The notes: generated by a model from the sequence alone, not told the origin. DNA of 64,000 nt from Thalassomonas actiniarum (GCF_000948975.2 NZ_CP059735.1:2976001-3040000), one strand, 5' to 3'. Positions 8,874 to 19,000 are shown, numbered from the stretch's first letter. Translations and numbers: made by a program.

Positions 8874-9713
8874 TCATGTCGGGCCCTGGTCCAGGATAAT
8901 GGTATTGACTTCGGACAGGGCATATTCGCCGTTATCGGTAATAAAACGTCTCAGTCCCTGGCCGATATAAAAGTTTTCCTCTGGGGCTTGCCATGAGGTG
9001 CCGCTTGCCAGGCAGTGCCTGGCATGGCTGTCGGCATCATTTACGGGAGGATCCTGCTCGATGTCAAACCCGGGATAAGATAACAACGGATAGCGGCTGG
9101 GAATAAAAGCGATCATTTCTCCCTGGTTTTCCAGGGTCAGGTGGCAGGGACACCACACTAGATCCCGTAAATCTTCAAAATCATCTATGATGAGTTTTTT
9201 TATCCGGGTAAAGGGTAACCAGTAATAGTTGCCCTTGATAATGATCTCCAACAGCGGGCCCAGGCGAACATCGCCATCGGCCAGCCATAAAAAAGGTTTA
9301 TCATTGATACTGCCCCCCATGGCCGGGGCCAGGGAGGCACCTGTCTCTATTTCTTTTTTCGCCCGAAGGATATTGTTTTCTTTAAAACTGACCAGGGCCT
9401 GGAGGTAATAGCTGATCCATTCGCCGGGCTGTCCGAAAATGATCGGCGCCCGGGAGCCGTTGAAGACTTGCAAGCGGGATTTTTCTGCGTTAATCAGCGC
9501 CTGGTAAGTGTTTTTTAATGCCAGGTTGCTGTCGCTTAACTCTGCCAGTATGCTCAGTTGCTCGCTTGCCCGGTTAAACTGGTTCATCACACACAGTAGC
9601 TGAAACAAAAAAACTCGTTGTCTGATGTTATCCGGAGCACGTTGAACTTGCCGGCAAGTTTGTTCCAGGCACAAATTAAGCTGCTGATTTTTTAATAATT
9701 GTTCAGCTTCCAC
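8874..9713 (-). CDS. tagJ: T6SS accessory protein TagJ (ImpE/SciE family)
   Basis: A 279-residue ImpE-family protein. The N-terminal third is helical and TPR-like. The C-terminal part carries the family blocks WLADGDVRLGPLLE, YYWLPFTRIKKLII and DLRDLVWCPCHL. In Pseudomonas the homologue TagJ binds the sheath protein TssB and the ClpV N-domain, and modulates sheath recycling. The start is GTG, preceded by GGAGG seven bases upstream. TagJ occurs only in a subset of T6SS clusters, which helps class this system as H1-T6SS-like. Confidence 0.88.
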   Translation of the reverse strand: MEAEQLLKNQQLNLCLEQTCRQVQRAPDNIRQRVFLFQLLCVMNQFNRASEQLSILAELSDSNLALKNTYQALINAEKSRLQVFNGSRAPIIFGQPGEWISYYLQALVSFKENNILRAKKEIETGASLAPAMGGSINDKPFLWLADGDVRLGPLLEIIIKGNYYWLPFTRIKKLIIDDFEDLRDLVWCPCHLTLENQGEMIAFIPSRYPLLSYPGFDIEQDPPVNDADSHARHCLASGTSWQAPEENFYIGQGLRRFITDNGEYALSEVNTIILDQGPT

Positions 9714-9751
9714 CTGTTGCCCTCCACAAGCTGCTCGTTAAGATCATTTGC

Positions 9752-10234
9752 TTATACGCTGACATTTTTGGGAATATTCCAGGCAAATTCTTTCGCCGCT
9801 TCACCTGAGCCGTCTTTTTTCTGTTTGGAGTACTCGAATTTCACTTCGGCAAAGTTTAACGAGATATTTTCCGTCAGCCGGTCTTCTCCGCCGGAGCCGC
9901 CGGTGGATATAGAACTGACCAGGCAGTCGGTAAAGGTCATAATAATGTATTCCAGCGGGACTTTTCCCGCCTTCCTGACGGTGAGTTTAGCGCTGGGGAT
10001 ATGCTCACCCGAGGCGCAGCGCAACATCAGGGCGTGGGAGGCATTATCGATGAACTTGGTAAAGGAGATATCTTCGACATTCACTTTACCCGCGCCGCCC
10101 CCTTCGCCTATATGCATGGTGCCGCTTTGGGACATGCCCCAGCTCCAGGATAATATATCGATTTCCTGGGCATGGGAGTCGTCGATAGACTCCCCCTCGA
10201 TGCCATCGAGTTGTAGAAATATGTCAACAGCCAT
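9752..10234 (-). CDS. hcp: T6SS inner-tube protein Hcp (TssD)
   Basis: A 160-residue Hcp. It starts MAVDIFLQLDGIEGES, has the DILSWSWGMSQSG block and the LRCASGEHIPSAKLTVRKAG block, and ends in the beta-rich EVKFEYSKQ region. Hcp stacks as hexameric rings to form the secreted tube capped by VgrG and can carry effectors in its lumen. It lies between tssC and tagJ. The WSWG block is typical of the Hcp1 lineage that accompanies TagJ. Confidence 0.97.
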   Translation of the reverse strand: MAVDIFLQLDGIEGESIDDSHAQEIDILSWSWGMSQSGTMHIGEGGGAGKVNVEDISFTKFIDNASHALMLRCASGEHIPSAKLTVRKAGKVPLEYIIMTFTDCLVSSISTGGSGGEDRLTENISLNFAEVKFEYSKQKKDGSGEAAKEFAWNIPKNVSV

Positions 10235-10263
10235 GATCTTTCTCCTCTATCAATCGTTGTCAA

Positions 10264-11754
10264 TCAACCTTGCTTAATGGAAGGTAGTTTTGATACCAGT
10301 CTTAATGAAGCCGTCAGCCCTTCCAGCTGGTAATGGGGCCTGAGATAAAATTTAGCGCTGTAATAGCCGGGGCTGCCTTCTATTTCTTCAACCGTCACTT
10401 CGGCGGCCGCCAGCGGTTTTCTTGCTTTGGTTTCTTCGGTTGAATTGGCCGGATCGCCGTCGACATAGTTTAATATCCAGTTTTGCAGCCAGCGCTGCAT
10501 GTCTTCACGCTCTTTAAAGGAGCCGATTTTGTCCCGAACGATACATTTGAGGTAATGGGCAAAACGGCAAGAGGCGAATAAATAAGGCAACCTCGCTGCC
10601 AGTGCCGCATTTGCCGTGGCATCGGGGTCGTCGTATTCGATCGGTTTTTGTATGGTCTGGGCGCCGATAAAGGCGGCCAAGTCGGTATTTTTTTTGTGAA
10701 TAAGCGGCATCATGCCAATTTTTGACAATTCGGCTTCGCGCCGGTCACTGATGGCGATTTCGGTCGGGCACTTTATGTCAACGCCGCCGTCATCGCTGGG
10801 AAAGGTGTGTACCGGTAAACCTTCCACCGCACCACCGGATTCTATGCCGCGGATCCTTGAGCACCAGCCGTAGAGTTTAAAAGAGCGGTTAATGTTCACT
10901 GCCATGGAAAAGGCGGCATTCATCCAGGTATATTTGTTGGAGTCGGCCCCTGAGCTGTCTTCTTCATAATCGAATTCTTCCACCGGTTCGGTATCGGCCC
11001 CGTAGGGCAGTCTGGCTAAAACCCTGGGCATGGCCAGGGCAATATATTTGGCATCGTCAGACTCGCGCAGGGAATTATAGGGGGCATAATCCGGGGTCGA
11101 CATGATTTTCGTCAGATCCCTGGGATTGGTCAGCTCTGACCAGGTATCCATTTGCAGCATTTTCGGTGATGCCGCACCGATAAAAGGGGCGTGGCAGGCG
11201 GCGCTGACTTTGGCAATATTGGCCAGCATTTTGACATCGCCTGGACTGTTATCGAAATAATAATCCCCCACCAGACAGCCGTATGGTTCGCCGCCGAACT
11301 GGCCGTATTCTTCTTCATAGAGTTTTTTAAAGACTGGGCTTTGATCCCAGGCGGTACCGGCAAATTTCTTCAGGTTTTTGCCCAGCTCCAGCTTATTGAC
11401 ATTCATCACCCGAATTTTGAGAAACTCGTCGGTTTCTGTGTTATTGATCAGGTAATGCAATCCGCGCCAAGTGCCTTCGAGTTTTTGCAAATCATCATGG
11501 TGCATAACGGCATCTAGCTGGGTTTTCATTTTCTCGTCTAAGGCACTGATTATGGCTTCTATCGAACGCACCGTATCTTCGCTGATCAGCTGTATGTCCT
11601 TCAGGGCATATTGCGCCAGGGTTTGTACGGCATTTTCGACTTCTTCCCTGGCCCGATCGGATTTAGGTTTAAATTCTTTTTGCAATAACTGGGAAAAGGT
11701 ATCCGAAGTCAGGACTTCGCCTTCTCCCTGCAGCGATTCTTTTGCATCAGTCAT
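10264..11754 (-). CDS. tssC: T6SS sheath protein TssC (VipB)
   Basis: TssC is the large subunit of the contractile sheath. The roughly 496-residue protein has the conserved LEGTWRGLHYLINNTET segment near residue 85, the FDNSPGDVKMLANIAKVSAACHAPFI core, and the C-terminal handshake region YYSAKFYLRPHYQLEGL. The start is set at 11754 (MTDAKESLQ) because the ATG overlaps the end of tssB in an ATGACTGA arrangement. A start at 11775 would give seven extra basic residues. Overlap with tssB suggests coupled, equimolar synthesis. Confidence 0.97.
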   Translation of the reverse strand: MTDAKESLQGEGEVLTSDTFSQLLQKEFKPKSDRAREEVENAVQTLAQYALKDIQLISEDTVRSIEAIISALDEKMKTQLDAVMHHDDLQKLEGTWRGLHYLINNTETDEFLKIRVMNVNKLELGKNLKKFAGTAWDQSPVFKKLYEEEYGQFGGEPYGCLVGDYYFDNSPGDVKMLANIAKVSAACHAPFIGAASPKMLQMDTWSELTNPRDLTKIMSTPDYAPYNSLRESDDAKYIALAMPRVLARLPYGADTEPVEEFDYEEDSSGADSNKYTWMNAAFSMAVNINRSFKLYGWCSRIRGIESGGAVEGLPVHTFPSDDGGVDIKCPTEIAISDRREAELSKIGMMPLIHKKNTDLAAFIGAQTIQKPIEYDDPDATANAALAARLPYLFASCRFAHYLKCIVRDKIGSFKEREDMQRWLQNWILNYVDGDPANSTEETKARKPLAAAEVTVEEIEGSPGYYSAKFYLRPHYQLEGLTASLRLVSKLPSIKQG

Positions 11755-12265
11755 CTTGGTTTTCCTCTTGTGCATCTGCTTTCGGGGCAGAAATCAAGGC
11801 CTCGAGCAGGGCCGGATCGGCAATGGCTTTTTGGATCAGCTCTTCCGCACCTTCTTTACCGTCCATATAGGTAATAAGGTTGGCCAATTGTTGCCTGGCC
11901 TTGAATAAGTCTTTTAAGCCGTCGACCTTTGCGGCAATGGCCGCCGGCGAAAAGTCATCCATACTTTCAAAAGAGACATCGACACTGAGCTCCCCTTCGC
12001 CAGTCATGGTATTGGGCACGCGAAATGCTACCCTGGGTTTGACCGACTTTAACCTGTCATCGAAGTTATCGACATCGATTTCCAGGGCCTTGCGCTCTGA
12101 GATTGCCGGCAGTGCTTCTTCCGGCTTGCCGCTTAAGTCTGCCAGGACCCCCATTACAAACGGGATCTGAACTTTCTTTTCGGCGCCGTAAAGTTCGACA
12201 TCGTATTCAATTTGCACCCGGGGGGCCCGGTTTCTACCAATAAATTTCTGACCGCTGTTTGACAC
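11747..12265 (-). CDS. tssB: T6SS sheath protein TssB (VipA)
   Basis: The 172-residue small sheath subunit. It has the family blocks RNRAPRVQIEYDVE near the N-terminus, the PFVMGVLADLSG segment, and ERKALEIDVDNFDDRLKSVKPR. TssB pairs with TssC to build the contractile sheath and offers the contact used by TagJ and ClpV. The start is GTG with GGAG eight bases upstream. The stop overlaps the tssC start. Confidence 0.96.
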   Translation of the reverse strand: MSNSGQKFIGRNRAPRVQIEYDVELYGAEKKVQIPFVMGVLADLSGKPEEALPAISERKALEIDVDNFDDRLKSVKPRVAFRVPNTMTGEGELSVDVSFESMDDFSPAAIAAKVDGLKDLFKARQQLANLITYMDGKEGAEELIQKAIADPALLEALISAPKADAQEENQDD

Positions 12266-12276
12266 CTGTTTTCTCC

Positions 12277-13311
12277 TTAATCTTGCTCAGTTATGCCGGC
12301 AAGGGCTTTGACCTGATCGGCACCATTGGGGGCGAGATCATTCATTATTTGCATAAAATCTTTATTAATCAGAGTCTTTGCTCTTTTTAACAATAAAGGA
12401 ACCGGACTGGAGGGTTCATGCTGTTGAAAATAATCGCAGATATTGTCTATGGCCTGTTCAACATCGGCCCGGCAAGAGATTGTTCCGTTATTGCCGCTGG
12501 CTGAACGTTGCATGGTTGTTTGCATGGTTGTCTGCATGGCGGACTCTCCCACAGGAACGCTTGCTTCTTCTGCGTTAAGGTTTTTTTCGCTAAGGTTTGC
12601 ATATTTGACAAGCTGTTGGTGAATCTTTCCCAGCACGGCAAGTAAGTCATCAAAATTCGGGGACTGCCCCCGGGGATCCTGGCGGGCGAAACTCGCCGCC
12701 AGGGTTTTTAATTGCCCGGGGCAAGTCGTTATTTGCGCAAATAGCCGGGATAATAGTGCTTGGTCGGTATCTTTAAAAATTGCCCTGACCTGGCTTTCAT
12801 TCAATCCTTCGAGGCCGTCGGTATTGGTTATTTCAAGGGCTTCCAGATCCTTGAGGCACAAAGGGCCAAAAAGCCCTGATTTAGCCAGCTGAATGTTTTT
12901 TAACGGCGCAACCGTTTTGCTGATATGGTTGAGGTTTGCCAATGCCGATAACCTTTCGGTGGCATCGCCGTCATCCAGGGGGGGGAACAAGTCAGCCCAG
13001 TGGTCATTGAGCAGGGTATCCAGGGCGGTTAAACATTCGCTGAATTTAGCTATCCCCTGACGGTTAAGGGCACACTGGCAAAGCAGAACAACCAGGTTGA
13101 GGTCTTTACTTTGTGTTAAAAAACCGGCGGCGGCTTTTTCTATTTCGGCCCAGTCGGGCGGGGTGGCGGGCAGGGTATGGTTGCCGTCAAAACGCTCTGG
13201 CTGACCTTCGGCTTGAAAATAAAGCGCTTCTACCCCGGGGTCATCTTCGAGGCTTTTGCCACAGGGAGAATCATTGCTGATTATTGCTGTAATTACCTGA
13301 TAGTAATCCAT
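12277..13311 (-). CDS. tssA: T6SS cap/initiator protein TssA (ImpA-type)
   Basis: An ImpA-N domain occupies the first 120 residues, with the block CGKSLEDDPGVEALYFQAEG and a following PDWAEIEKAA. The middle is helical. The C-terminal part carries the SRADVEQAIDNICDYFQQHEPSSPVPLLLKRA helix pair of short TssA proteins. TssA primes assembly and stabilises the distal end of the growing sheath. It is the first gene of the leftward T6SS operon. The ATG at 13311 (MDYYQ) is preferred to an in-frame TTG at 13323, although neither has a strong ribosome binding site. Confidence 0.9.
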   Translation of the reverse strand: MDYYQVITAIISNDSPCGKSLEDDPGVEALYFQAEGQPERFDGNHTLPATPPDWAEIEKAAAGFLTQSKDLNLVVLLCQCALNRQGIAKFSECLTALDTLLNDHWADLFPPLDDGDATERLSALANLNHISKTVAPLKNIQLAKSGLFGPLCLKDLEALEITNTDGLEGLNESQVRAIFKDTDQALLSRLFAQITTCPGQLKTLAASFARQDPRGQSPNFDDLLAVLGKIHQQLVKYANLSEKNLNAEEASVPVGESAMQTTMQTTMQRSASGNNGTISCRADVEQAIDNICDYFQQHEPSSPVPLLLKRAKTLINKDFMQIMNDLAPNGADQVKALAGITEQD

Positions 13312-13724
13312 GCTGAGCGCCAACGTGATTTATGATCAAAGCTATCCGACAGAGATAGTGTGACGATACACCCAATGAGCTTTGACGCTTGCCTTGAGGG
13401 CATTATCAAAGCCCATAGATCGCAGTAAGCATAGTTCAAATATAGCACAATGCAATGGCAGTACAGGCTAAGCAACACCTTGATTGAAATTGATTTGGGC
13501 AGAAACTGGGCAGCGGAAAATCTAACTGCTATATTTTACGGGCTAACGGGGCTTTATAGTACTTTTTCTACATTCCTCCTGTGCTATTGACCTTGGCGGG
13601 GCCAAGGGGGCCGGTGCACACTGACGGGCTTTAATCGCCGGTTTCAAACAGGGAATTTTGCTAGCAGACGATTGATGAATACGTTCAGGATAAGGAGCTA
13701 TGGCTAACTGGCAAAGGTAAAATT
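13312..13724 (+). promoter_or_regulatory. Divergent intergenic region between tssA and the T6SS kinase
   Basis: About 400 bases without a protein gene separate two divergent T6SS transcripts, so both promoters should be here. For the leftward operon, a sigma70-like pair can be read on the minus strand (TTGCAT at 13450-13455, TATGCT at 13428-13433, 16-base spacing). A perfect hairpin CCTTGGC-GGG-GCCAAGG lies at 13591-13607. No clear sigma54 site was found. These assignments are by eye only. Confidence 0.35.
13700..13720 (+). other. Six-codon leader frame before the kinase gene
   Basis: A minimal frame (ATG, then Ala-Asn-Trp-Gln-Arg, stop) is preceded by TAAGGAG at ideal spacing. It ends four bases before the kinase ATG. 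Its last codons overlap the AAAGG that serves as the kinase ribosome binding site. It could couple translation of the kinase, or simply reflect chance. Confidence 0.3.
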
Positions 13725-16700
13725 ATGTCGGAAATTGCAATACCCGGCTACGAAATCATGGAATTGCTAGGGAAGGGGGGCATGGCGTCCGTCTATAAGG
13801 CGAGACATATTAACCTGGATCGTGAAGTCGCTTTAAAAATAATGGATGAAAGCTTAAATGCTGATCAAAGTTTCAGCGAGCGTTTTGTCCGTGAAGCCAA
13901 AATCTCTGCCAAATTGATGCACCCGAATATTATTCAGGTTTATGACGTCGGCCATATCAATGATCACAATTTTTTATCCATGGAATACATTTCTGGCGGT
14001 GATCTTGCCGGCATTATCCATAATGACTTAGATCTTAAGCTGGCGCACCAATGTATCGGTGAAATGGCGCTTGCCCTGGACTTTTCCCACAGCAAAGGGG
14101 TTATTCACCGGGATATTAAACCCAGCAATATTTTGATCCGTGAAAACGGTAGTTTTGCCCTGGCAGATTTTGGCATTGCCCGCCGGGAAGACTCTAAGAC
14201 CAATATGACCATTGCCGGCAGTGTGATGGGCACCCCAAAATACATGAGCCCGGAGCAGGCGATGGGGGATGAACTTGACGGGCGCTCCGATTTATATAGC
14301 CTGGGAGTGGTCTTTTATGAAATGCTTACCAAAAAAGTCCCCTATGAAGCCACTACGCCTGTCGGTACCGCGATTAAGCACTTAAATGAGGCTATCCCGC
14401 TATTACCGAAAAAATTTGAGCGTTATCAGACGTTTTTAAATACGGCCATGGCGAAAAAACCCGGGGACAGGTATGCCAGCGGACTCGACATGTATGAGGC
14501 CCTTAAGGCCCTGGCCGAGGAAGAGCACCAGGACACTGTGGTCTATTCCCGTAGCGAATTGAACAGTGCGTTAAACAAACGGCAAATGGCCGAGCAGCAC
14601 AAAACCGTTAATATTTCTGCTTTTATGTCGTTGATGCAGGAAAAAGTGACCGTTTATGCCGGAAAGTCCGGTCGTTATATCGCCAAGTATTATGCCGTGC
14701 TCAAGGATAAAGTTGCCCATTTACCGGTGAAACAAACCCGGGATTATTGTGTCCGGTTAATAAAGTCGCTCAGCAAGTCTTTACGCCAAATAACCCAGTG
14801 GGGGAAAAACTTATCTGTTAAGTGTCAGCAGGCTCCGGCATTTCCCCGGATAAAAAATATGTTTATGGTGGCGGTACCGGTCGTTCTTATTTCATGGATG
14901 CTGTTGCTGCCGTTTATCGGTGAACAAGAAGAGGATGTTAAATTACAAGTTGCTCAACAGCAGCTGTTTAGCCGGGCAGAGCTGGCGTTGAGTCATCTGG
15001 AATATACACAGGCGGCGGATGCATTTGCCAAGATTTTACAACACGATAGCACAAACTTACCGGCCAGGCAGGGGCTGGATCAAAGCATTAAGGGCATGGA
15101 GGGGCAGTTGTCCCGGTTGCTGGCAAGCCGTCGAGCTGCAAAAGCGAGCGCCCTTTTGCAGGATTTGGCGAGCATAGACAGTGAACATCCCCAGTTGAAT
15201 GCTTTTACCCGCCAGTTGGATGCCCTTGAGCGGCAGGTACACGGACAACAGCAAACACGGGAAAAAATCCGTACCTTAATGGCACAAATTAGTAAAGGAT
15301 TAAAGGTTGAAAAGCTCAGCGCGGCGCAAATTGAAAACCTGCTGGCAAAACAGCAGCAGCTGGCAAGCCTGCAACCGGAAAACCAGGAGGTAGACACCCT
15401 TAAAGCGGTGATTTTCCATAAAGCCGTCGACAGCGGCAAGATGTTTGTCCGGGAACGCGCTCTTGAACAAGCGAAGCAGCTCCTGGCAATTGCCCGTGCC
15501 TTGATGCCGGATCATCCCAAGGTCCGCTCCCTTGATGCCGGTATTGACGGCTATGCCGATAATGCTATTTTGGCACAGCAAAAAGCAGCGCTTAAGGCCA
15601 GACAGGCCGAACGTTATCTGCAACAGGCAAAAAGTGCTTTCGAGCAAAAGAATTATTATGCCGAAGCCGGACTCAGCGCCTATTTTCTTTATGTTATGGT
15701 ACTGGAGCTTGAGCAGGATAATGTCAGCGCTGTTAAGGGACTTGATGCCATTGTCACAGCGCTAGAGCAGCAGGCGACAGAGGCGATAAAGCGCTCGGAT
15801 ATCAGCAGCGCCCGCCAGGCGATTTACCGGCTCTCGCGTATTGCCAGTGATCAGCAGCGGGTGATTGCTCTCAATAACACTCTGCAGGAAAAAGCGGCTC
15901 AGAGTGGAAACAAACCTATGGCGCAGGCACAGTTAACAGCTTTGCTGGCCCAGGGAGAGAGGGACTTGCAGTACTATCCCCTTAACCTTAACCGTTTAAC
16001 TTCGGCCCTGAATGTTTATCGTAAGGTGCTATTGCAGCAGCCGTTTGAGCTGCAGGCGCTTGAGGGCTACCGGCGTTTAAGCGAGTTGTTTCTCACCTTT
16101 GCCCAGGAGCGCAGCGCCGCTGAAAATTACCCTGTGGTGCTAACGGCACTGGAGCGGGCGATCACTTTAAATCCCGATAATCCGCTGGCGGTTAACCTGT
16201 TTAACCAGATACAAGATGAAATCGCTGAAAAAGATAAATTACATACCAGCAAGCTGCTTTTGGCAGAAGCCGAGGGGGCAAGTCAAAAGGCATTATGGCT
16301 TGAGGCTACTTTGGCCTATGCCCGGCTGTTACAAGTATCGCCGGAGCATGAAAAGGCAAGCGGCGGATATCAGGTGGTCAAAGCCGAGCTGTTTAACTTG
16401 CTGTCAAAAGACATAAAGCGTAACCGCTTGACCCTGACACGGAAAAAAATGGCAAGCCTGGCGCCTTATCTTGAAAAAGATCCCGGGTTTATCAAGCTAT
16501 ACCAAGATCTTGAATTTGCCCAGGCGCAATGGGATGAAAGACAGGCCAGTTTGCGGGCTTCGATTCCCGATAAAATTCAAAAAGCCAAGGCGCGGGCCAA
16601 AAGCGGTAACCTTACCTTACCCTGGAATAACAGCGCCCATTATTTTTATCAGCAGGTATTGGCGATAGATCCGGAAAATGCGCTGGCAAAAAAAGGTCTG

Positions 16701-16871
16701 GACCGTATCTATAAACAGTTGGTGAGCATGGCGGACGGATACCTGAACCAGGGGGAGTTAACAAAAGCCCGGGTATTTTATGACCGTCTGGCCAAGCTGG
16801 CGCCGTCAAGGCCGGAACTGGCGGTTTTAAAATCGAAAATGGCATTGCTGGAGAAAAACTCCAATAATTAA
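13725..16871 (+). CDS. T6SS-associated Ser/Thr protein kinase (PpkA/Stk-like) with long periplasmic helical region
   Basis: A 1048-residue membrane kinase. The N-terminal Hanks-type kinase domain has the glycine loop GKGGMASVYKA, catalytic Lys38, the HRDIKPSN loop and the DFG motif (LADFGIA), so it should be active. It runs to about residue 270. A single membrane helix (VAVPVVLISWMLLLPFI) follows at about 385-402. The remaining 640 residues are helical, TPR-like repeats predicted to be periplasmic. PpkA-type kinases phosphorylate Fha and switch on T6SS firing. Neither Fha nor the opposing phosphatase PppA is in the window. The gene is divergent from the core operon and 49 bases upstream of vgrG, so it is probably cotranscribed with vgrG. 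Confidence 0.92.
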   Translation: MSEIAIPGYEIMELLGKGGMASVYKARHINLDREVALKIMDESLNADQSFSERFVREAKISAKLMHPNIIQVYDVGHINDHNFLSMEYISGGDLAGIIHNDLDLKLAHQCIGEMALALDFSHSKGVIHRDIKPSNILIRENGSFALADFGIARREDSKTNMTIAGSVMGTPKYMSPEQAMGDELDGRSDLYSLGVVFYEMLTKKVPYEATTPVGTAIKHLNEAIPLLPKKFERYQTFLNTAMAKKPGDRYASGLDMYEALKALAEEEHQDTVVYSRSELNSALNKRQMAEQHKTVNISAFMSLMQEKVTVYAGKSGRYIAKYYAVLKDKVAHLPVKQTRDYCVRLIKSLSKSLRQITQWGKNLSVKCQQAPAFPRIKNMFMVAVPVVLISWMLLLPFIGEQEEDVKLQVAQQQLFSRAELALSHLEYTQAADAFAKILQHDSTNLPARQGLDQSIKGMEGQLSRLLASRRAAKASALLQDLASIDSEHPQLNAFTRQLDALERQVHGQQQTREKIRTLMAQISKGLKVEKLSAAQIENLLAKQQQLASLQPENQEVDTLKAVIFHKAVDSGKMFVRERALEQAKQLLAIARALMPDHPKVRSLDAGIDGYADNAILAQQKAALKARQAERYLQQAKSAFEQKNYYAEAGLSAYFLYVMVLELEQDNVSAVKGLDAIVTALEQQATEAIKRSDISSARQAIYRLSRIASDQQRVIALNNTLQEKAAQSGNKPMAQAQLTALLAQGERDLQYYPLNLNRLTSALNVYRKVLLQQPFELQALEGYRRLSELFLTFAQERSAAENYPVVLTALERAITLNPDNPLAVNLFNQIQDEIAEKDKLHTSKLLLAEAEGASQKALWLEATLAYARLLQVSPEHEKASGGYQVVKAELFNLLSKDIKRNRLTLTRKKMASLAPYLEKDPGFIKLYQDLEFAQAQWDERQASLRASIPDKIQKAKARAKSGNLTLPWNNSAHYFYQQVLAIDPENALAKKGLDRIYKQLVSMADGYLNQGELTKARVFYDRLAKLAPSRPELAVLKSKMALLEKNSNN

Positions 16872-16920
16872 TACAGAGATCTCCCGGGTTTTAAGCCACC
16901 GGTAAATAAAGGACAGTATT

Positions 16921-18969
16921 TTGGCGACTCAAAGCAAGCGGCAGTTTGCCATCAGCACCCCGTTGGCGGCCGATAAACTTTTATTATATAAGTTGCAGGG
17001 CGTTGAAGCCTTAGCCGCCCCTTTCCATTATAAATTAGAACTTTTCAGTGAAGATAACAGCATCAACAGTGATGAGTTGCTGGCGAAAAGTGTCACGGTC
17101 TCGATTGCCACCGCCGACGGCAGCCCGCGTTATATCAATGGTTATGTGACTGAATTTTATCAAATGGAGCCATATGGCGATCAGTTCAGGTATTTTGCCG
17201 AAATTCGTCCCTGGCTCTGGCTGCTGAATCTCAGTGAAAATTGCCGTATTTTCCAAAAACAAAGTTACCCGCAGATCATTAAAACGGTGTTTGATGAACT
17301 GGGGTTTTCCGATGTTGAAGATCATTTGAGCGGTTCATATCCCGCCAAAGATTATGTGGTGCAGTTTAATGAAAGCGATTTTGATTTTATCTCGCGCTTG
17401 CTGGCGCAGGAAGGGATCTTTTATTTTTTTAAACACAGTGAAAATAATCATATTCTGGTGCTGGTGGACGAGAACAGCTCGCTGGAGAAAATTGGCGATA
17501 TACATTACCGGGCAACCGAATATCGCCGCCAGCAGCGACAAAGTGCCTTTATTGAGCAATGGCAGCAGCATAAAAAAGTGTGCAGCGGCGGGATCAGAAG
17601 AACCGATTATGACTATCACTCGCCGGTAAAAAATCTCGAAACCCTGGCCAGTGACCCGGTTTTGCCGTCATTATCGGCATTTGAACGTTTTCGTTATCCG
17701 GGGAAATACCAGCAAAGATCTTTGGGGGATAACTATACCCGTTTGCTGATGGAAAGCGAAAACAAGCGTTTTGAAACCGTATCCGGTGCCAGCAATCACA
17801 GGCTGCTCACCGCCGGCAGTGTTTTTAACTTAACCGAGTATTTCAGGGAGCAGCAAAACCGCGATTACCTTGCGGTTTCTGCGACCTTAGCCATAGAAAA
17901 TGATGATTTTAAAGCCGACAGCGCCGATGAAGGGCAAGATGTTTATCGCTGCCAGTTTATGGCGATCCCGGCTGATACCACTTTTCGCCCGGATATCAAG
18001 GTAAAAAAACCTATTATGTATGGCCCGCAAACGGCCGTGGTGGTGGGGAAAAGCGGTGAAGAGATCTGGACCGACGAATTAGGCCGGGTAAAAGTGCAAT
18101 TTCATTGGGATCGTCAGGGAGCAAATGACGAGAACAGCTCTTGCTGGATCCGGGTATCCCAGGTACATGCCGGCAGCGGCTTTGGTGGTATCGACATTCC
18201 CCGCATCGGCGAGGAAGTTATCGTTGAATTTCTCGGCGGAGATCCCGACCGGCCGATTATTACCGGCAGGGTCTATAACGGTCAAAATAAAAGCCCGAAT
18301 TCCCTGCCGGCAAAGGCTATGGTGAGCGGTTTAAAATCCCGCAGTACCCCCAAAGGCAGCGGCGACAACACTTTGATGTTTGATGACAGTAAAGACAGCG
18401 AGCTTATTTTGCTGCACGGCCAGCATGACATGGAAAAGAATATTGACCATGATGAAACGGTTACCATAGGTAATGACCGTAGTGAAAGTGTCGGCAACGA
18501 TGAGACTATCACCATAGGCAATAACCGCAGCGAATCGGTGGCAAAAAATGAAAGTGTCAGTATCGGGGAAAACCGTAGTTTAAGCGTAGCGAAAGATAAT
18601 AATGAAAATATCGACAAAAATGAAACCATTACTATAGGCGCCAACCGAACCTTAACCGTGGGTAAAAATTTGACAGAAAGCGTGGACAAGGATAAGTCTG
18701 TGACGGTGTCTGGAGAGGTCATTGAACACTATGAAAAAAGCCAGAAACTAAGCGTCGGCAAAGACTACCAGCAGCAGGTTGAGAAAAGAATTGTCATTTC
18801 TGCCGGTGATGAAATTGCCGTGGTTACCGGCGATGCAAAACTTGTGATGAAAAAAAATGGCGATATCACGGTTAAGGGTAAGAATATTACCCTGGATGCC
18901 AGCGGTAAAGTCAATATTAAGGCTGGCGGCAATGTTGTTATCAAAGGGGCTAAAATCACCCAAAATTAA
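16921..18969 (+). CDS. vgrG: T6SS spike protein VgrG (TssI)
   Basis: A 682-residue VgrG of standard length. The gp27-like part has the ETVNA-type pattern near FHYKLELFSED and the FNESDFDFISRLLAQEGIFYFF block. The gp5/OB part carries WTDELGRVKVQFHWDRQG and GEEVIVEFLGGDPDRPIITGRVYN. Residues about 515-610 are a repetitive needle of (E/K)(S/N)(V/I)(D/G/A)KNE..TIG..R units. The chain ends in a DUF2345-type beta segment (VKGKNITLDASGKVNIKAGG). No extra effector domain is attached. The start is TTG with AAGGA upstream. Confidence 0.96.
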   Translation: MATQSKRQFAISTPLAADKLLLYKLQGVEALAAPFHYKLELFSEDNSINSDELLAKSVTVSIATADGSPRYINGYVTEFYQMEPYGDQFRYFAEIRPWLWLLNLSENCRIFQKQSYPQIIKTVFDELGFSDVEDHLSGSYPAKDYVVQFNESDFDFISRLLAQEGIFYFFKHSENNHILVLVDENSSLEKIGDIHYRATEYRRQQRQSAFIEQWQQHKKVCSGGIRRTDYDYHSPVKNLETLASDPVLPSLSAFERFRYPGKYQQRSLGDNYTRLLMESENKRFETVSGASNHRLLTAGSVFNLTEYFREQQNRDYLAVSATLAIENDDFKADSADEGQDVYRCQFMAIPADTTFRPDIKVKKPIMYGPQTAVVVGKSGEEIWTDELGRVKVQFHWDRQGANDENSSCWIRVSQVHAGSGFGGIDIPRIGEEVIVEFLGGDPDRPIITGRVYNGQNKSPNSLPAKAMVSGLKSRSTPKGSGDNTLMFDDSKDSELILLHGQHDMEKNIDHDETVTIGNDRSESVGNDETITIGNNRSESVAKNESVSIGENRSLSVAKDNNENIDKNETITIGANRTLTVGKNLTESVDKDKSVTVSGEVIEHYEKSQKLSVGKDYQQQVEKRIVISAGDEIAVVTGDAKLVMKKNGDITVKGKNITLDASGKVNIKAGGNVVIKGAKITQN

Positions 18970-19000
18970 CCGGCCTGTAGCCGTGCTTACGGAGGCAAAG

